Shown here: piece after piece, positions 23,521 through 33,212 of the stretch
How the letters are laid out: every line of letters starts with the position of its first letter
How positions within the stretch are numbered: the stretch's first letter is position 1
Made by a program: the position numbers and the translations under genes
The notes under the pieces: generated by a model
Seen by the model: only the letters and a program-made list of their open reading frames with translations
The model's database searches: none
Told to the model about the DNA's origin: nothing
From: Lantana camara
Lineage: Eukaryota; Streptophyta; Magnoliopsida; Lamiales; Verbenaceae
DNA: 64,000 nucleotides
Direction: 5' to 3'
Assembly: GCA_037501455.1 (NCBI GenBank)
Contig: CM074861.1
Coordinates: 96,201,001-96,265,000 of the forward strand

Positions 23521-25417
23521 TGTTAGGAATAGTGCCCTAAAAGCCGATTGTATATCCGCTTTGTACTTTTCCTTATTGTAATCACAGACAATCTTTGAAT
23601 AAAATAACGAATTGAGGCAACACTTCTTTATATGCTCTTGTTTGGTATGCGTTTACTTTAGCTGTGCATGTATGAGAACTCCCCTAATCCTGATGACTTT
23701 AGGACTCTACCATTTGGGTGAAATGGTTCATGAAACGAGCCCTATATCACATAAGTCATGATTAGTAAAATACTCCAAGCCGATGAGTCCTACAGACAGT
23801 GGGAGTGTCAACCTGACTCCTCTAAGGCTTGCTTGTGGGATCACGCCCTTAAGAAGGACCACCTTGTTTCATGGAGGTGCAAAGTGTATAGTTGATACGT
23901 GCGTGATACATGAGGGTGCTTACTTTAATAAGTAGGTTCACTGAGGTGCCCCGTGTGAGAGCATTCCTAAATGGGAAAGGAAGTTTCTATTTCAGGAAAT
24001 GAAAACTTCCAGATTAGGAAATATCTCACGAGTCATTGATGTGATTAATTGATCCTTAGACTTGAGGTTCCTTGTCACTTTATGAGTTAACTCTGTAGTC
24101 TTTGGTATAAGCTTTAAAGGGTGTCGCCTTAGACAGCTGATTCAAGGCTTATGCTGGGGTTGCACAAGTGACTCATGAAAGTGAATGAGAATCAAGAAAG
24201 GACCTATACTTGCATTTGCAAGGTGATCTCTTATTGTGTAAGTCATTCATATGCCATATGGAGTCCTTGGCCAAGGCAGTAGATCAAGACATCAAGAAAA
24301 GGGTTTCTTGGATTGAGATCAAATGGATATGAAATGCACTTAGCTTTAAGACCGGATTATTAGGGTTCTGATTATTCCCTTGCCCTAGATCTTGGTTGAG
24401 AGATAGTAAGTAGGAGGATTGTATCTCACATGAATCAATGACTTAAAGGTTCTGTCGAATCCGAACATTCTAATTCAGCTAGGGGTTAAACACCTGTTGC
24501 TAGACTATGGTTGTTTAATCTGTGGACTGATTAATTAATTAGTGAATTAATTAATTAGGGTCACTGCTAATTGAATTGAGAACCTAGAGGGTCACACACA
24601 ACAACTTGGTTACATGAGTTGAGGCTTTAAAATGATTAAACGAGTTAATCGGGCCAAGAGGGTTCCACACGTGTGAAGTCACACGTGTGTATATATATAT
24701 ATTATATATATATTAAATAATTAATTAGTTAATTATTTAATAGACTTTGGTTTAATTTTAATTAAAAAGAAAGTCTAATTTTGGAGAAAATAATCTAGTT
24801 AATTAATTACGAATTAATTAATTAGATAAAAATAAGTTATTTATTTTATAATAAATAAAGTATAAAATTATCCAAAAATAGTTTGGATATTTTTAGCTCT
24901 CTTAGAAGTTGACTTGAATTAGAATTCAAAGTCAAAGTTGGAAAATACTTGATGATCAAGTAATAGGAGAGAGGGACCAAAATCCTAGCCCATAAAGGAC
25001 TAGGAATTTCGGCAACCCCCTCCCTATAAATAGGGGAGCTCGAGCTCCTTATGGAGCTAATTGACAATTCTTGGTTCATGTGTTGAACACCTTCCTTTCT
25101 CCAAGATTAAATTAAACCCTAGGTTAAGCCTAAACACTAACTAGAGAACTAGCATCCTTACTAGTTAGATTGTGATCAAGTTGGTGGACTTTCTCTAGAG
25201 ACTTCAAGTTAGAAGTTTGAAGATTCGAGCTTTACCAAGGAGAGGGGATCAAGCCGCGAGAAGAGCGTTCTTGGGTGGCTTGAAACGCTTCAAGAAAGAA
25301 TAAAAGAAAAGTAAGTTTTCTATCTTTACGAATTTGGTTACACGATTGCGAGTTCAAGGTCCTTTTGTTGGGAAAATTTTTTAAATTCCGCTGCTTTCTG
25401 ATTCGTGTTTTCCAACA
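23521..25417 (+). repeat. C2 3' LTR (1897 bp)
   Basis: It runs from TGTTAGGAATAG to TTTTCCAACA. Relative to the 5' LTR it lacks 48 bp between the second and sixth G-box; the ends of the loss are repeats of CACACGTGTG, as expected for deletion between short direct repeats. The remaining G-boxes are at 24668 and 24682. A TATA box is at 25025-25032. Confidence 0.96.
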
Positions 25418-25422
25418 ATAAG

Positions 25423-26370
25423 TCATAAGGCAATTCAAACGGATCAAGCAAACATGGAAAAGGCAAGGGTAAAGTGTAACAGTAGCTCCGGATTGGCCAT
25501 TCCCATGCATAACTAAGCATGGGAACGGTCATTCCCAAAAGCCACCTAGCGAGCATGGGAACGGCCGTTCCCATCTCAAGTCAAAAATGGGAACGGTCGT
25601 TCCCGTTCTCACGTGCTGACATCAGCCCTTGGCGGCAAGGGTCGTTCCGGGCACCAAGGCCAAACGGGAACGGCCATTCCGGCCTCAAATCTGGTGCAGT
25701 CTGCGCAGAAACTTTACAGCTTCGGGAAGAAGATAACCATGGCCGAAAATGGCCGATTTCACACCATTTAAGCCATAAAATATTTACAAAAATCATATAT
25801 ATTATCACATAAATCATGCTTATCACATAAATATCAATTTATCTCAAGAACAAGGGTGATTTTGGCCAAAACTCATACAACCCATTTTCATGAAAATCAA
25901 GCTTCAACCATGGCAGGGTTCATCCAAACTCACTCCCTATCATACCATCAACAACTATAGCACATATTTAACATGGAGAAACACATATTCTTGCTTAAGA
26001 ACTCAAGGATTCACCATTAGAGCCATATTCTTCAAGTTGGGCATAAATCACCATTTTCACAAGACATCCTCATATAAGCTCATATATTCAATTTCACGCT
26101 AAGATTCATGGATAGAAATGAAATACACATCAAGGGAAATTTGTAGCTTACCTTGGCTCTTGAAATGATGAAGAAACGAGGGAGATATGAGCTATTGAAG
26201 GTGTGGAATGGCTTAAGTCTTCATCCTCTCTTGAAACTTCTCCATGGCTGTCACAATGAGGATATTTTGAGGTTTGAAGTGAAATGAGAAAGGGGATCTA
26301 GGTTAGGGTTTCAAGATATAATATGAGGCTAGAGGCTTTATTAGGATTTGGGCTCAAATAAATGATTTTC
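25423..26370 (-). repeat. G3 5' LTR, middle piece (between C2 and S1)
   Basis: It continues the LTR from the C2 target site and matches 10211-11155. It contains the GC palindrome cluster (25490-25682) and a donor-like CCAAG|GTAAGCTAC (minus strand, 26152/26151). It ends at TTTTC, the target duplication of S1. Confidence 0.92.
25490..25682. repeat. Cluster of GC-rich palindromes in G3 right LTR
   Basis: This is the counterpart of 10273-10476. It includes a perfect 20-bp palindrome at 25555-25574 (ATGGGAAC, GGCC, GTTCCCAT), and further near-palindromes on either side. Confidence 0.82.
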
Positions 26371-27535
26371 TGTAGCACCAGAGCGCAAGGTACCACATCC
26401 CCCGCATCGAGACCCAACCTGAATATGAAATGGACAATCCATACCCGAGGTAGATCACGGTGAACGGGGACATACACACTCGCTAAGCTAGGCGGGAACT
26501 AACTTTCGCAACCAAAGAGACAATAAAACAGAAAGAATACCAATGCGGAAGCGAAGTACATACATAAATAACAAGATAAGCAAATAACAACGGGTTCAAC
26601 TAGTATAGATACCTAATCCCGAAAATCAATAAAATCATAGCACTTCAATTACGGTTTCTTATAAACTCATTCATAATTTATGATAGTGGTAATAATCAAT
26701 ACAAATCTTACATCCTCCAACTTAAACAAATCATGATTCAATATGCAGATGAACAGACTCTGACTTAACCGAAAGACTAAATGGACTTGACTTCCCGCCT
26801 AGCACTCCAAACCTGCAAGAACACTGAAAACAATCCGGGTTCAGTCTATACGAGACTGGTGGGTAAAAAACGAGGTATAAGTAACATATACAACAGTATT
26901 TAAACATTCACATACAAGTTATAATCCCAAATGAGGTTTTTAGAGCATTTCCCAAATGGGTGAAATAAATAAGTCATCAAAAGGGATTATAACGTTCATT
27001 TTTCATTAGGTCGTTTGTGGCCCGGCGAGTGGGCCTGCATTATCTCCAACCAACACCTCGTGTAGTTCATTAAACATTATTTCTTTCTTTCTTTCTTTCA
27101 TGCATAACATTCTTTTGTGCACATTCATGAACATTTACACCTTCTTCCTCTGGGTGATGGCCGGGTGATCGGCCCGAACCATCCATTCATTGACCAAAAG
27201 GGGAACATGACTCCCCAGATGGCACTCAGCGTTCAATCCTCGCTAACTCCTAACGAGGTCCGATTACGCCGTTCATTGGTAGGACTAGTGTGAGGGTTCA
27301 CCGTCAGCCCATGTCTCCTCGGGTCACCACTCACACCAAGTCCCTCGGCCCCATTCTGTGCATTCATTCATTCTTTCTCGCCAAAACATTTGGTAGGTTC
27401 ATAAAAGAAGGGTTTTACGTTGAAATCATTGACTCTAGAAAAAAACGACTCTATATACATATAATAACTTTTGGCTGAAATCTTTACATATTGGGAGTAT
27501 ATAGGGTCATTTAACTAAATAGTAGAGAAACCCAC

Positions 27536-27621
27536 CTGTACGCCTCTTACCGAACAATACCAAGAAGAAAAGGAGACTCAAAAGTGTCCTATGAACCCCA
27601 GCATCTCTGCCCTGGAGAAAA
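27536..27621 (-). other. Putative LTR exon 2 (S1)
   Basis: 86 nt between acceptor TTTTGCACAG and donor TACAG|GTGGG. Its 5' part, CTCCAGGGCAGAGAT, nearly matches the same place in S4. Confidence 0.45.
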
Positions 27622-28280
27622 CTGTGCAAAAGACAACGCAACGTATTCGTGAGACTCAAGACTCCAAATGAACCATATACGACGCAAGGCATGCAATGAA
27701 CATGGTATGAATACATAAAAGATGATGTTATGTCATGAACGTGTTCATGTGCACGATTAATGCATTTAAATCATATAAACGAGCCATTCATTCGTTCAAG
27801 GAAACGTTCATATTCATTCGAGTTCAATCTTTACACTTTTCATAACAATTCCATCCAAGAATTCAAATAACGATCATATCACGTACTATAACACGTTTAC
27901 AATTATAGAATAGCCAAATAATTACATTCAATTTAAAATTGGGAATTAGAAAGGAACATGAAATAGATAACATTTTAATTTCCATACTTTAATTAAATCA
28001 AACAATGTTTAATATATCATAAACATATATATAATATACATAAATACTTTATATATATATTTACATGCACATGCATGCATATATTAATAATATAACACAT
28101 TAATACTCACATTTATATAAAAGCACATGCATGCAATAAGGCAATAATTTTGATATGCATGCAATTATGTTATATATATTACTCATGAACCAAATATTAA
28201 TCTCATGCATGCACAAATAGAAGAAAGATGCAGTAGCTTCTGCACAACAGCTACCCGGACGGGCCATTTTCCTTCCAAAA

Positions 28281-28300
28281 ATCTCCCCGGGCGGGGAGAT
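28281..28300. repeat. 20-bp GC-rich palindrome in S1
   Basis: Arms ATCTCCCC and GGGGAGAT surround GGGC. It lies in the first presumed LTR intron. A weaker one, CCCGGACGGG, is at about 28254. Confidence 0.8.
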
Positions 28301-29818
28301 GTAATACAGAAGCAACGCAGCAACTCCATACACAACTTTCCCCTGTTTAAAAGCAAGAAAAATGCAGCAGCAAGTAGCATCATCCAAGGCTATCATTCAG
28401 CAGCAAAACATACCCAAAACTCCCACAAAATGGCTGATAATTGACAACAATTTAACAAGGAAAAGAGCAGTAGTTGACAGCAACAATTTACAGTAGAAAC
28501 AGGGCACAAATGGAAGCAAAACAGGGCAACAACCATTCCATCTCTTACTCAACATGATCAGGTATGTATGTGCATCAGACAAGGCAAAAAGGAGCAGCAA
28601 ATGACAGTAATTTAAGTCCCCAAAAAAACGCAGCAGCAGTTATAGACGTGAGGAGAGTGCAACCGTGATCAATTCGTCCATTTTCTTCCCAACTCATTAA
28701 TGATAACTCATTTAACAACCAACTACCACAAAATATATGATCATAAATGCAAAGAGGGAATCAAGTCCATCATAATCATGCTTTGAATCAACCAAAATCA
28801 TCAAGGAATGAGAGAGATCTACATATGTACCCATAACCTAACTATTTCGTTTCTTCAGCCAAAAACCCATGAAAGCATGCTTAAAATTGGGGATGAATGA
28901 ATTGAAATGGCTCATGATGAATGTATAATACAACCCTAAGCTTACCTTGTGGATTAATGGAGGTTTGGAGGAGATTTGAGCTTTGAATCTCCAAGGGTGA
29001 CAAGAGCTACGGGAAAACTGGAGAGCAGAAGGGTTTGGCTGCATTTCCCCTAAGTGATGAAGGTTATCTCGGTTTGGGGTGATTAAGCCTGATTAGAGGG
29101 TTGAGTTAGGGTTCCAAAGCATCAAACCATAGTTAATTTGGTCAAGGTTTGATAAAATTATGGCTCTTTTAGTAAAATGTGGTAGTTTTGGTGTCCGTTG
29201 CACCTTTCGGTTGAATTTCGGAGGTCCAAATGACTTTGGAAAAATATAAGGTTAAGTTCATTAAACTTGAATTTTTGTTACGAGTTCAGCGAAGTTGACG
29301 GAACTCGAATCCGAGTTTCCTAGTTCAAGATATCAAATACGGAACCAAGGTTACGCTAATTGCTCATTAGCCCCCGACTTAGATTCCAAAATCAAAATAA
29401 ATTCGAAACTCATGAAAACGAACCCGAAATACGAAACGGACATATATTCATATTTAAGACACGAATATCTCCGACATATTAAATTTGCACGAAATTTCGG
29501 TATCAAATCATATAAAAACGAAGCACGTTTATAACACTCATGAGCAATGCATTCATAATTTCAACGAATTCATAAAATATAACAAAATCAAATCAGATTC
29601 ATAATAAACAACAAGAATTCAATTTATATAAAAATAATTAGGAAAGTGCACGAAATAAAATATCAATTAAATCAAAGTGTACACATTTATTTAATTAAAA
29701 TCAAATGTACAATTAATACAATTTAATTTAAAATCAAATGCATGATTTGATATGGTTTAAAATTAAAATGCATGAATACACATATATTTCATTAAACCAA
29801 CTTTGTACAAATTTAATA

Positions 29819-29857
<39 letters not shown>

Positions 29858-29994
29858 TTAATAACATTAAATTATGATAATTAACTTTTAATATAAAATT
29901 AAATATACAAATCACTTATAAACAATTAGTTCGTGCAAATTAGTAAACACATACGTCATTTTAGAATATGAAAAAGTTGGGGCGTTACATTTTC

Positions 29995-30444
29995 GGCCCA
30001 ATAGGTCAAATTTAAAAGGTTTAAGGTCTAAACGATTTTCGAAAAATATAAAGTAAATTCCATTGGATCCGAATCACCGAATCAAGTTCAATAGTGGTGT
30101 CGAAATTCGAATTCGAATTCCCGAGCTCATATCGGTCCCAAACGCACCCAAAATTACCTAATTTAAGTTAGGCCCAAAGTTCCAAAATTGCAAATAGGCC
30201 CAAGTCCTATTTCAAATCAACACCAACAATTAAATTCAAGTAGCCACGTTTTCCCATTAACCCATTACTTCTCAAGTTGTCATGCAAGAATTCATATTTT
30301 ATATTTTCCCATTTCGACCAATTAAGCCATGTATTTTATAAATGTTGGGATCTAAACACGTCAAAGGGGATTAAATCTCATAAGTGCGTAACGTAATCTC
30401 TCTCGTGACGCATACTTGTACGATTTATCGGACGGGGCATCACA
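29995..30444 (-). repeat. G3 5' LTR, last piece
   Basis: It matches 11156-11608 and ends GGGGCATCACA (minus strand TGTGATGCCCC), the outer terminus of G3. Confidence 0.92.
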
Positions 30445-32283
30445 TAGGGTAATGGTAAACTTTTTGGAAACCTGTTACTACAGTGATAGTTCTGTTTTTT
30501 GTAATCATTGCTCTGTAATCTAAATTAATACACAAACATCCAGGGATTGAGACCTATATCATTTGAAAGATCTATATGTCTAGTTTACTAGGAATTTCAT
30601 GGTTCGTTAAAATACTTTCTGAGCAATAAGTTATGTCCAATTTTCTACAATGTGTGCAGGTGCAGAGTTTCTGCATAAATGTTCTTCATGAATGTTGCAT
30701 GAACTCTGCTATAATGTTTTCCCTAGCTCATTTCCATAGCTTTTCCAGTACACATTCCAAATGTCCAGCCACATAAATGTTACCTTGCATATGATATGAC
30801 ACGATTACATGTTTAATTGAATTACGTGGCATTAATCATACATATAAACATGCTCATGCCATTTTATGACTTTTATTACATCTTATCCCATCTCATGACA
30901 TTGCAACACATTACCGAGCGTCTATACTTGGTTTTACTAAGTCTAACTGTATTGGTAATCGTTACTTGTCTAGGTGATCCTCCTAAGGACCCAATGGTCT
31001 AGTTACTTTGTCCTGTCTCTTCCTTTTGTCGATGCTATCCAGGTGAGATTTATGTTCTTGCTGTTACCAATAACCTAAACCCATTGGCCTTCATGATTTG
31101 AATTGTTTATCCGCATGTGAAATGTATATATATAACTATATAACCCTATATTTAGTAAGTACGTGATTGTCCACCGATTTAATGTTATTTGAAGACAAAT
31201 TTCCAAGTACTAAATGGGTTATAGATATATTCTCCGGCATGTGTCCATGCTCTTGAGAAAGACTTTGATAGAAAATGAGAATGGTTTTCGTGCATTGCAT
31301 GATCCGAGCTCTTGTTATCGATTGATTGCATCCCCAATAGCATGGTTCTATTGGGATGGGATCTGAGGTAACATGTACGAGGGAATCCGGGAAGGTATCA
31401 GGCCAACGGTGAACCTTAATAGCGACCTCTACGGGGGCTCGTGTTAAAATCGAAGGTTGGTGATATTGTGTGTCTACTGTATCGGTACGCCGAAGGAGCA
31501 TAGTACCGAAATGGGCTATGACTCTTCTGGACTATTGGACGGTTGGGGCTGATCAACCCTTTCCGTTACAGGTGTGGTGGATGGTTTATTGTGCTTGTTA
31601 TTGATTGATTGTGAAGTAAAGGTTGGAGAACGGTATTACTCGGTATCGATTGATCGATTGAAATCCTTAATCCAATATACGTCATGGATTTTAAAAGGAA
31701 ATGATTGTCTTGTTCTTGAAATTGAGACTATATCGGATCGAGGGGTTGTGTTTATCTTGCATTGCATATCTCTCTTATATCGTTACCGCCCCATCAGTCA
31801 CTCGACTGACCCTCTCCTTCTCTCTTTCTTGTTACCCTATTGGTTGCAGGTCGAAGTTAGCTAGGCGGCGTTCGAGTCTTGTCTCTTGTTATTTGAAGTC
31901 CGTTTAGGATTATCTTTTGTTGCTTGTATCGTACTTGTTGGCATGTATATGAGTATGGTTATCTCTCGTTCTAACTTTTGATACTTGTGAATAGTGTGCC
32001 TAGTGTATTACCTTACTTTTTTCGTGAGCCTTATTTTGTGATCAAAATGGAAATTATATATTTTAAATAATGCAGGCTCGTGACCATTATGTGTTGAATT
32101 ATTTAATTCACTTTCGCTATTGCATGCTTCTCTGACGACTGTCCGTCTAGTGTCGCCTAGCCAAGTGTAAGTCTTGCGTGTCTCCCGTTCTCTAGCTCTT
32201 GACATGTATACGGATTGCCCATTTCGTATATGTGTTGGGTTCTAGTACGGGGCATGTGATAGCTCCACGCTTGGGGCATCACA
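30445..32283 (+). repeat. G2 5' LTR, second part
   Basis: It resumes after the G3 target duplication, matches 34993-36835 and ends GGGGCATCACA. It contains putative LTR exon 2 (30974-31042) and an acceptor TTGGTTGCAG|GTCG at 31849/31850. ORFs 31136-31501 and 31574-31864 have shortened or altered counterparts in the 3' LTR and are not supported as genes. Confidence 0.92.
30974..31042 (+). other. Putative LTR exon 2 (G2 5' LTR)
   Basis: 69 nt between acceptor TTACTTGTCTAG and donor ATCCAG|GTGAGATTTA. The 3' LTR has the same 69-nt layout. Confidence 0.45.
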
Positions 32284-32291
32284 TCCTTTTG

Positions 32292-32303
32292 TGGTATCAG
32301 AGC
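32292..32303 (+). other. Primer binding site of G2
   Basis: TGGTATCAGAGC, eight bases after the 5' LTR, is complementary to initiator tRNA-Met. Confidence 0.92.
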
Positions 32304-32501
32304 TCTAGGTTCAAAATCGGAGCTCTAGTGTTGAGTTTGTCAGTCTAAGTCGCTCGCCATAGGAACAATGTGCTTTTTTGTGCTTTTATTGTTTAAATTT
32401 GGTTGAATTGCTTGGATTCTCTCTTATTTGTGCATTCTTGGCCTTTCAATTAGTTTCATTCTAATCTTCATGCTTACATATTTAAGTCTGTTTCCAGGAT
32501 A

Positions 32502-32866
32502 ATACCTCCTCGTCGATATCTACGTGATCTGGTTAGAGAAAATTTGCCTTCTCCTTCTCCACCTCCTGTCCCTCAGGGACAAGTACCTGAAGGGTAAGTT
32601 CCTCCTCCACCTCCACCGCCGAATGCAAATGATGCATATGCCGCCATGTATTACTACTACCAAGGGTGAGCAGAGACAGCTTATGAGAAGTTCAAGAAGA
32701 ATAATCCTCCTCAGTTCATCGGCACCACTGATGATATTCAGGCCGAGCATTGGTTGAAGAAAATCACGAGGATCTTTGAGATTTGCCCTTGCTCAGAGGT
32801 TGAAAAGGCTAAATATGCTATACATCTTTTACAAGAGAGTGCTTATAATTCATTGTGCATGCTATA
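32502..32866 (+). pseudogene. gag: Truncated gag of G2
   Basis: The frame begins at ATA where gag starts in related elements normally have ATG, then PPRRYLRDLV and a proline-rich stretch. It continues in one frame through two in-frame stops (32595-32597 and 32667-32669) into a typical gypsy Gag segment: NNPPQFIGTTDDIQAEHWL, then IFEICPCSEVEKAKYAIHLL. It stops at 32864. Only the N-terminal third of Gag is present, and the sequence then passes into the hairpin array. The similarity to G3 Gag (PPKWFGGDDIKAEEWL) shows the two are related. It cannot make a working Gag, so G2 must have depended on proteins from another element. Confidence 0.85.
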
Positions 32867-32923
32867 GCTGCTTCTTTATACTGAGCTATTCTATATGTTG
32901 GTGTCAAACTCTTGCTTTTAGAT

Positions 32924-33072
32924 GTCTGAGAAATGTCGGATTCCTCAGACCCAGGTGCTTGAGAGATATTGGGGGCTCTCATGCCTATGTGCGTGAGTGA
33001 AGGGGTACTCTCACTTATGTGCTCGAGACACGGGGCTCTCTCGTTTGTGTGCTTCAGAGACGGGGTTCTCTT
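32924..33072 (+). repeat. Hairpin array of G2 (5 units)
   Basis: Five inverted repeats lie at about 32924-32949, 32958-32983, 32993-33014, 33022-33043 and 33052-33072, for example CGAGACACGGGGCTCTCTCG and CAGAGACGGGGTTCTCT. Linkers are T/G-rich (TTTGTGTGCTT). The unit matches the minus-strand consensus of the G3 array. It lies between gag and the polypurine tract, as in G3. Confidence 0.82.
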
Positions 33073-33196
33073 TTCTTGAGCACTTTATCTTTCTGTGCGT
33101 GTTCGGGTTGCGTATGATCTTCGGTTGTGCGTTCCGGGAACAAGAGATAAGTGATGGATGTCGTGACCAATTAGTAGAATCTGAGGACAGATTCTT

Positions 33197-33212
33197 TTAA
33201 AGGAGGAAAGGT
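33197..33212 (+). other. Polypurine tract of G2
   Basis: TTTTAAAGGAGGAAAGGT lies directly before the 3' LTR start TGTAACGCCCC. Confidence 0.8.

Larger units (their letters stand above)
15401..25417 (+). mobile_element. C2: nearly complete Ty1/copia element (10,017 bp)
   Basis: Identical 5-bp target duplications ATAAG flank it (15396-15400, 25418-25422), and the uninterrupted target is preserved at 10206-10210 in G3's other LTR. Layout: 5' LTR 15401-17329, PBS 17332-17343, 2.2 kb leader, gag-pol 19582-23487, polypurine tract, 3' LTR 23521-25417. By eye the LTRs differ by roughly 15 single bases in ~1.87 kb plus two larger indels, so it is the youngest full insertion here. Its polyprotein carries three in-frame stops, so this copy is not autonomous as it stands. 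Confidence 0.97.
26371..29989 (-). mobile_element. S1: solo LTR of a gypsy-type element (3619 bp)
   Basis: A 3.6 kb segment with LTR termini (minus strand TGTAACGCCCC...GGTGCTACA), flanked by perfect target duplications TTTTC (26366-26370, 29990-29994), without interior, PBS or PPT. This is the signature of recombination between the two LTRs of a full element. Intron-like signals: donor CACAAG|GTAAGCTT at 28946/28945, exon 27536-27621, acceptor TTGCAG|GTTT at 26813/26812. It also has a palindrome at 28281-28300, a (TTTC)n run near 27083-27103 and a (TA)n run near 29825-29854. ORFs inside have no recognisable domain. Confidence 0.93.
8617..30444 (-). mobile_element. G3: gag-only gypsy-type element carrying C2 and S1
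   Basis: Target duplications are TAGGA (8612-8616) and TAGGG (30445-30449). The intact target sequence in G2's other LTR near 34993 reads TAGGG, so the left copy has one mutation. Minus-strand order: 5' LTR (30444 to 13813, interrupted twice), PBS, gag, hairpin array, polypurine tract, 3' LTR (11608 to 8617). Without insertions it is about 8.2 kb with a 2.2 kb interior. It encodes Gag but no protease, RT, RNase H or integrase that I can find. Confidence 0.92.

Noticed and set aside
29825..29854. (TA)n runs here and at 45551, 53341 and 53380 as functional elements
   Set aside because: Simple dinucleotide repeats typical of AT-rich LTRs, with no conserved position.
31136..31864. 121- and 96-codon ORFs as possible genes
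   Set aside because: Both lie in G2's LTR, and the homologous region of the 3' LTR does not keep them open at the same length.
32520..32757. Paired 76- and 77-codon ORFs on opposite strands near G2 gag
   Set aside because: They are out of frame with the Gag similarity and are by-products of its proline-rich codons.
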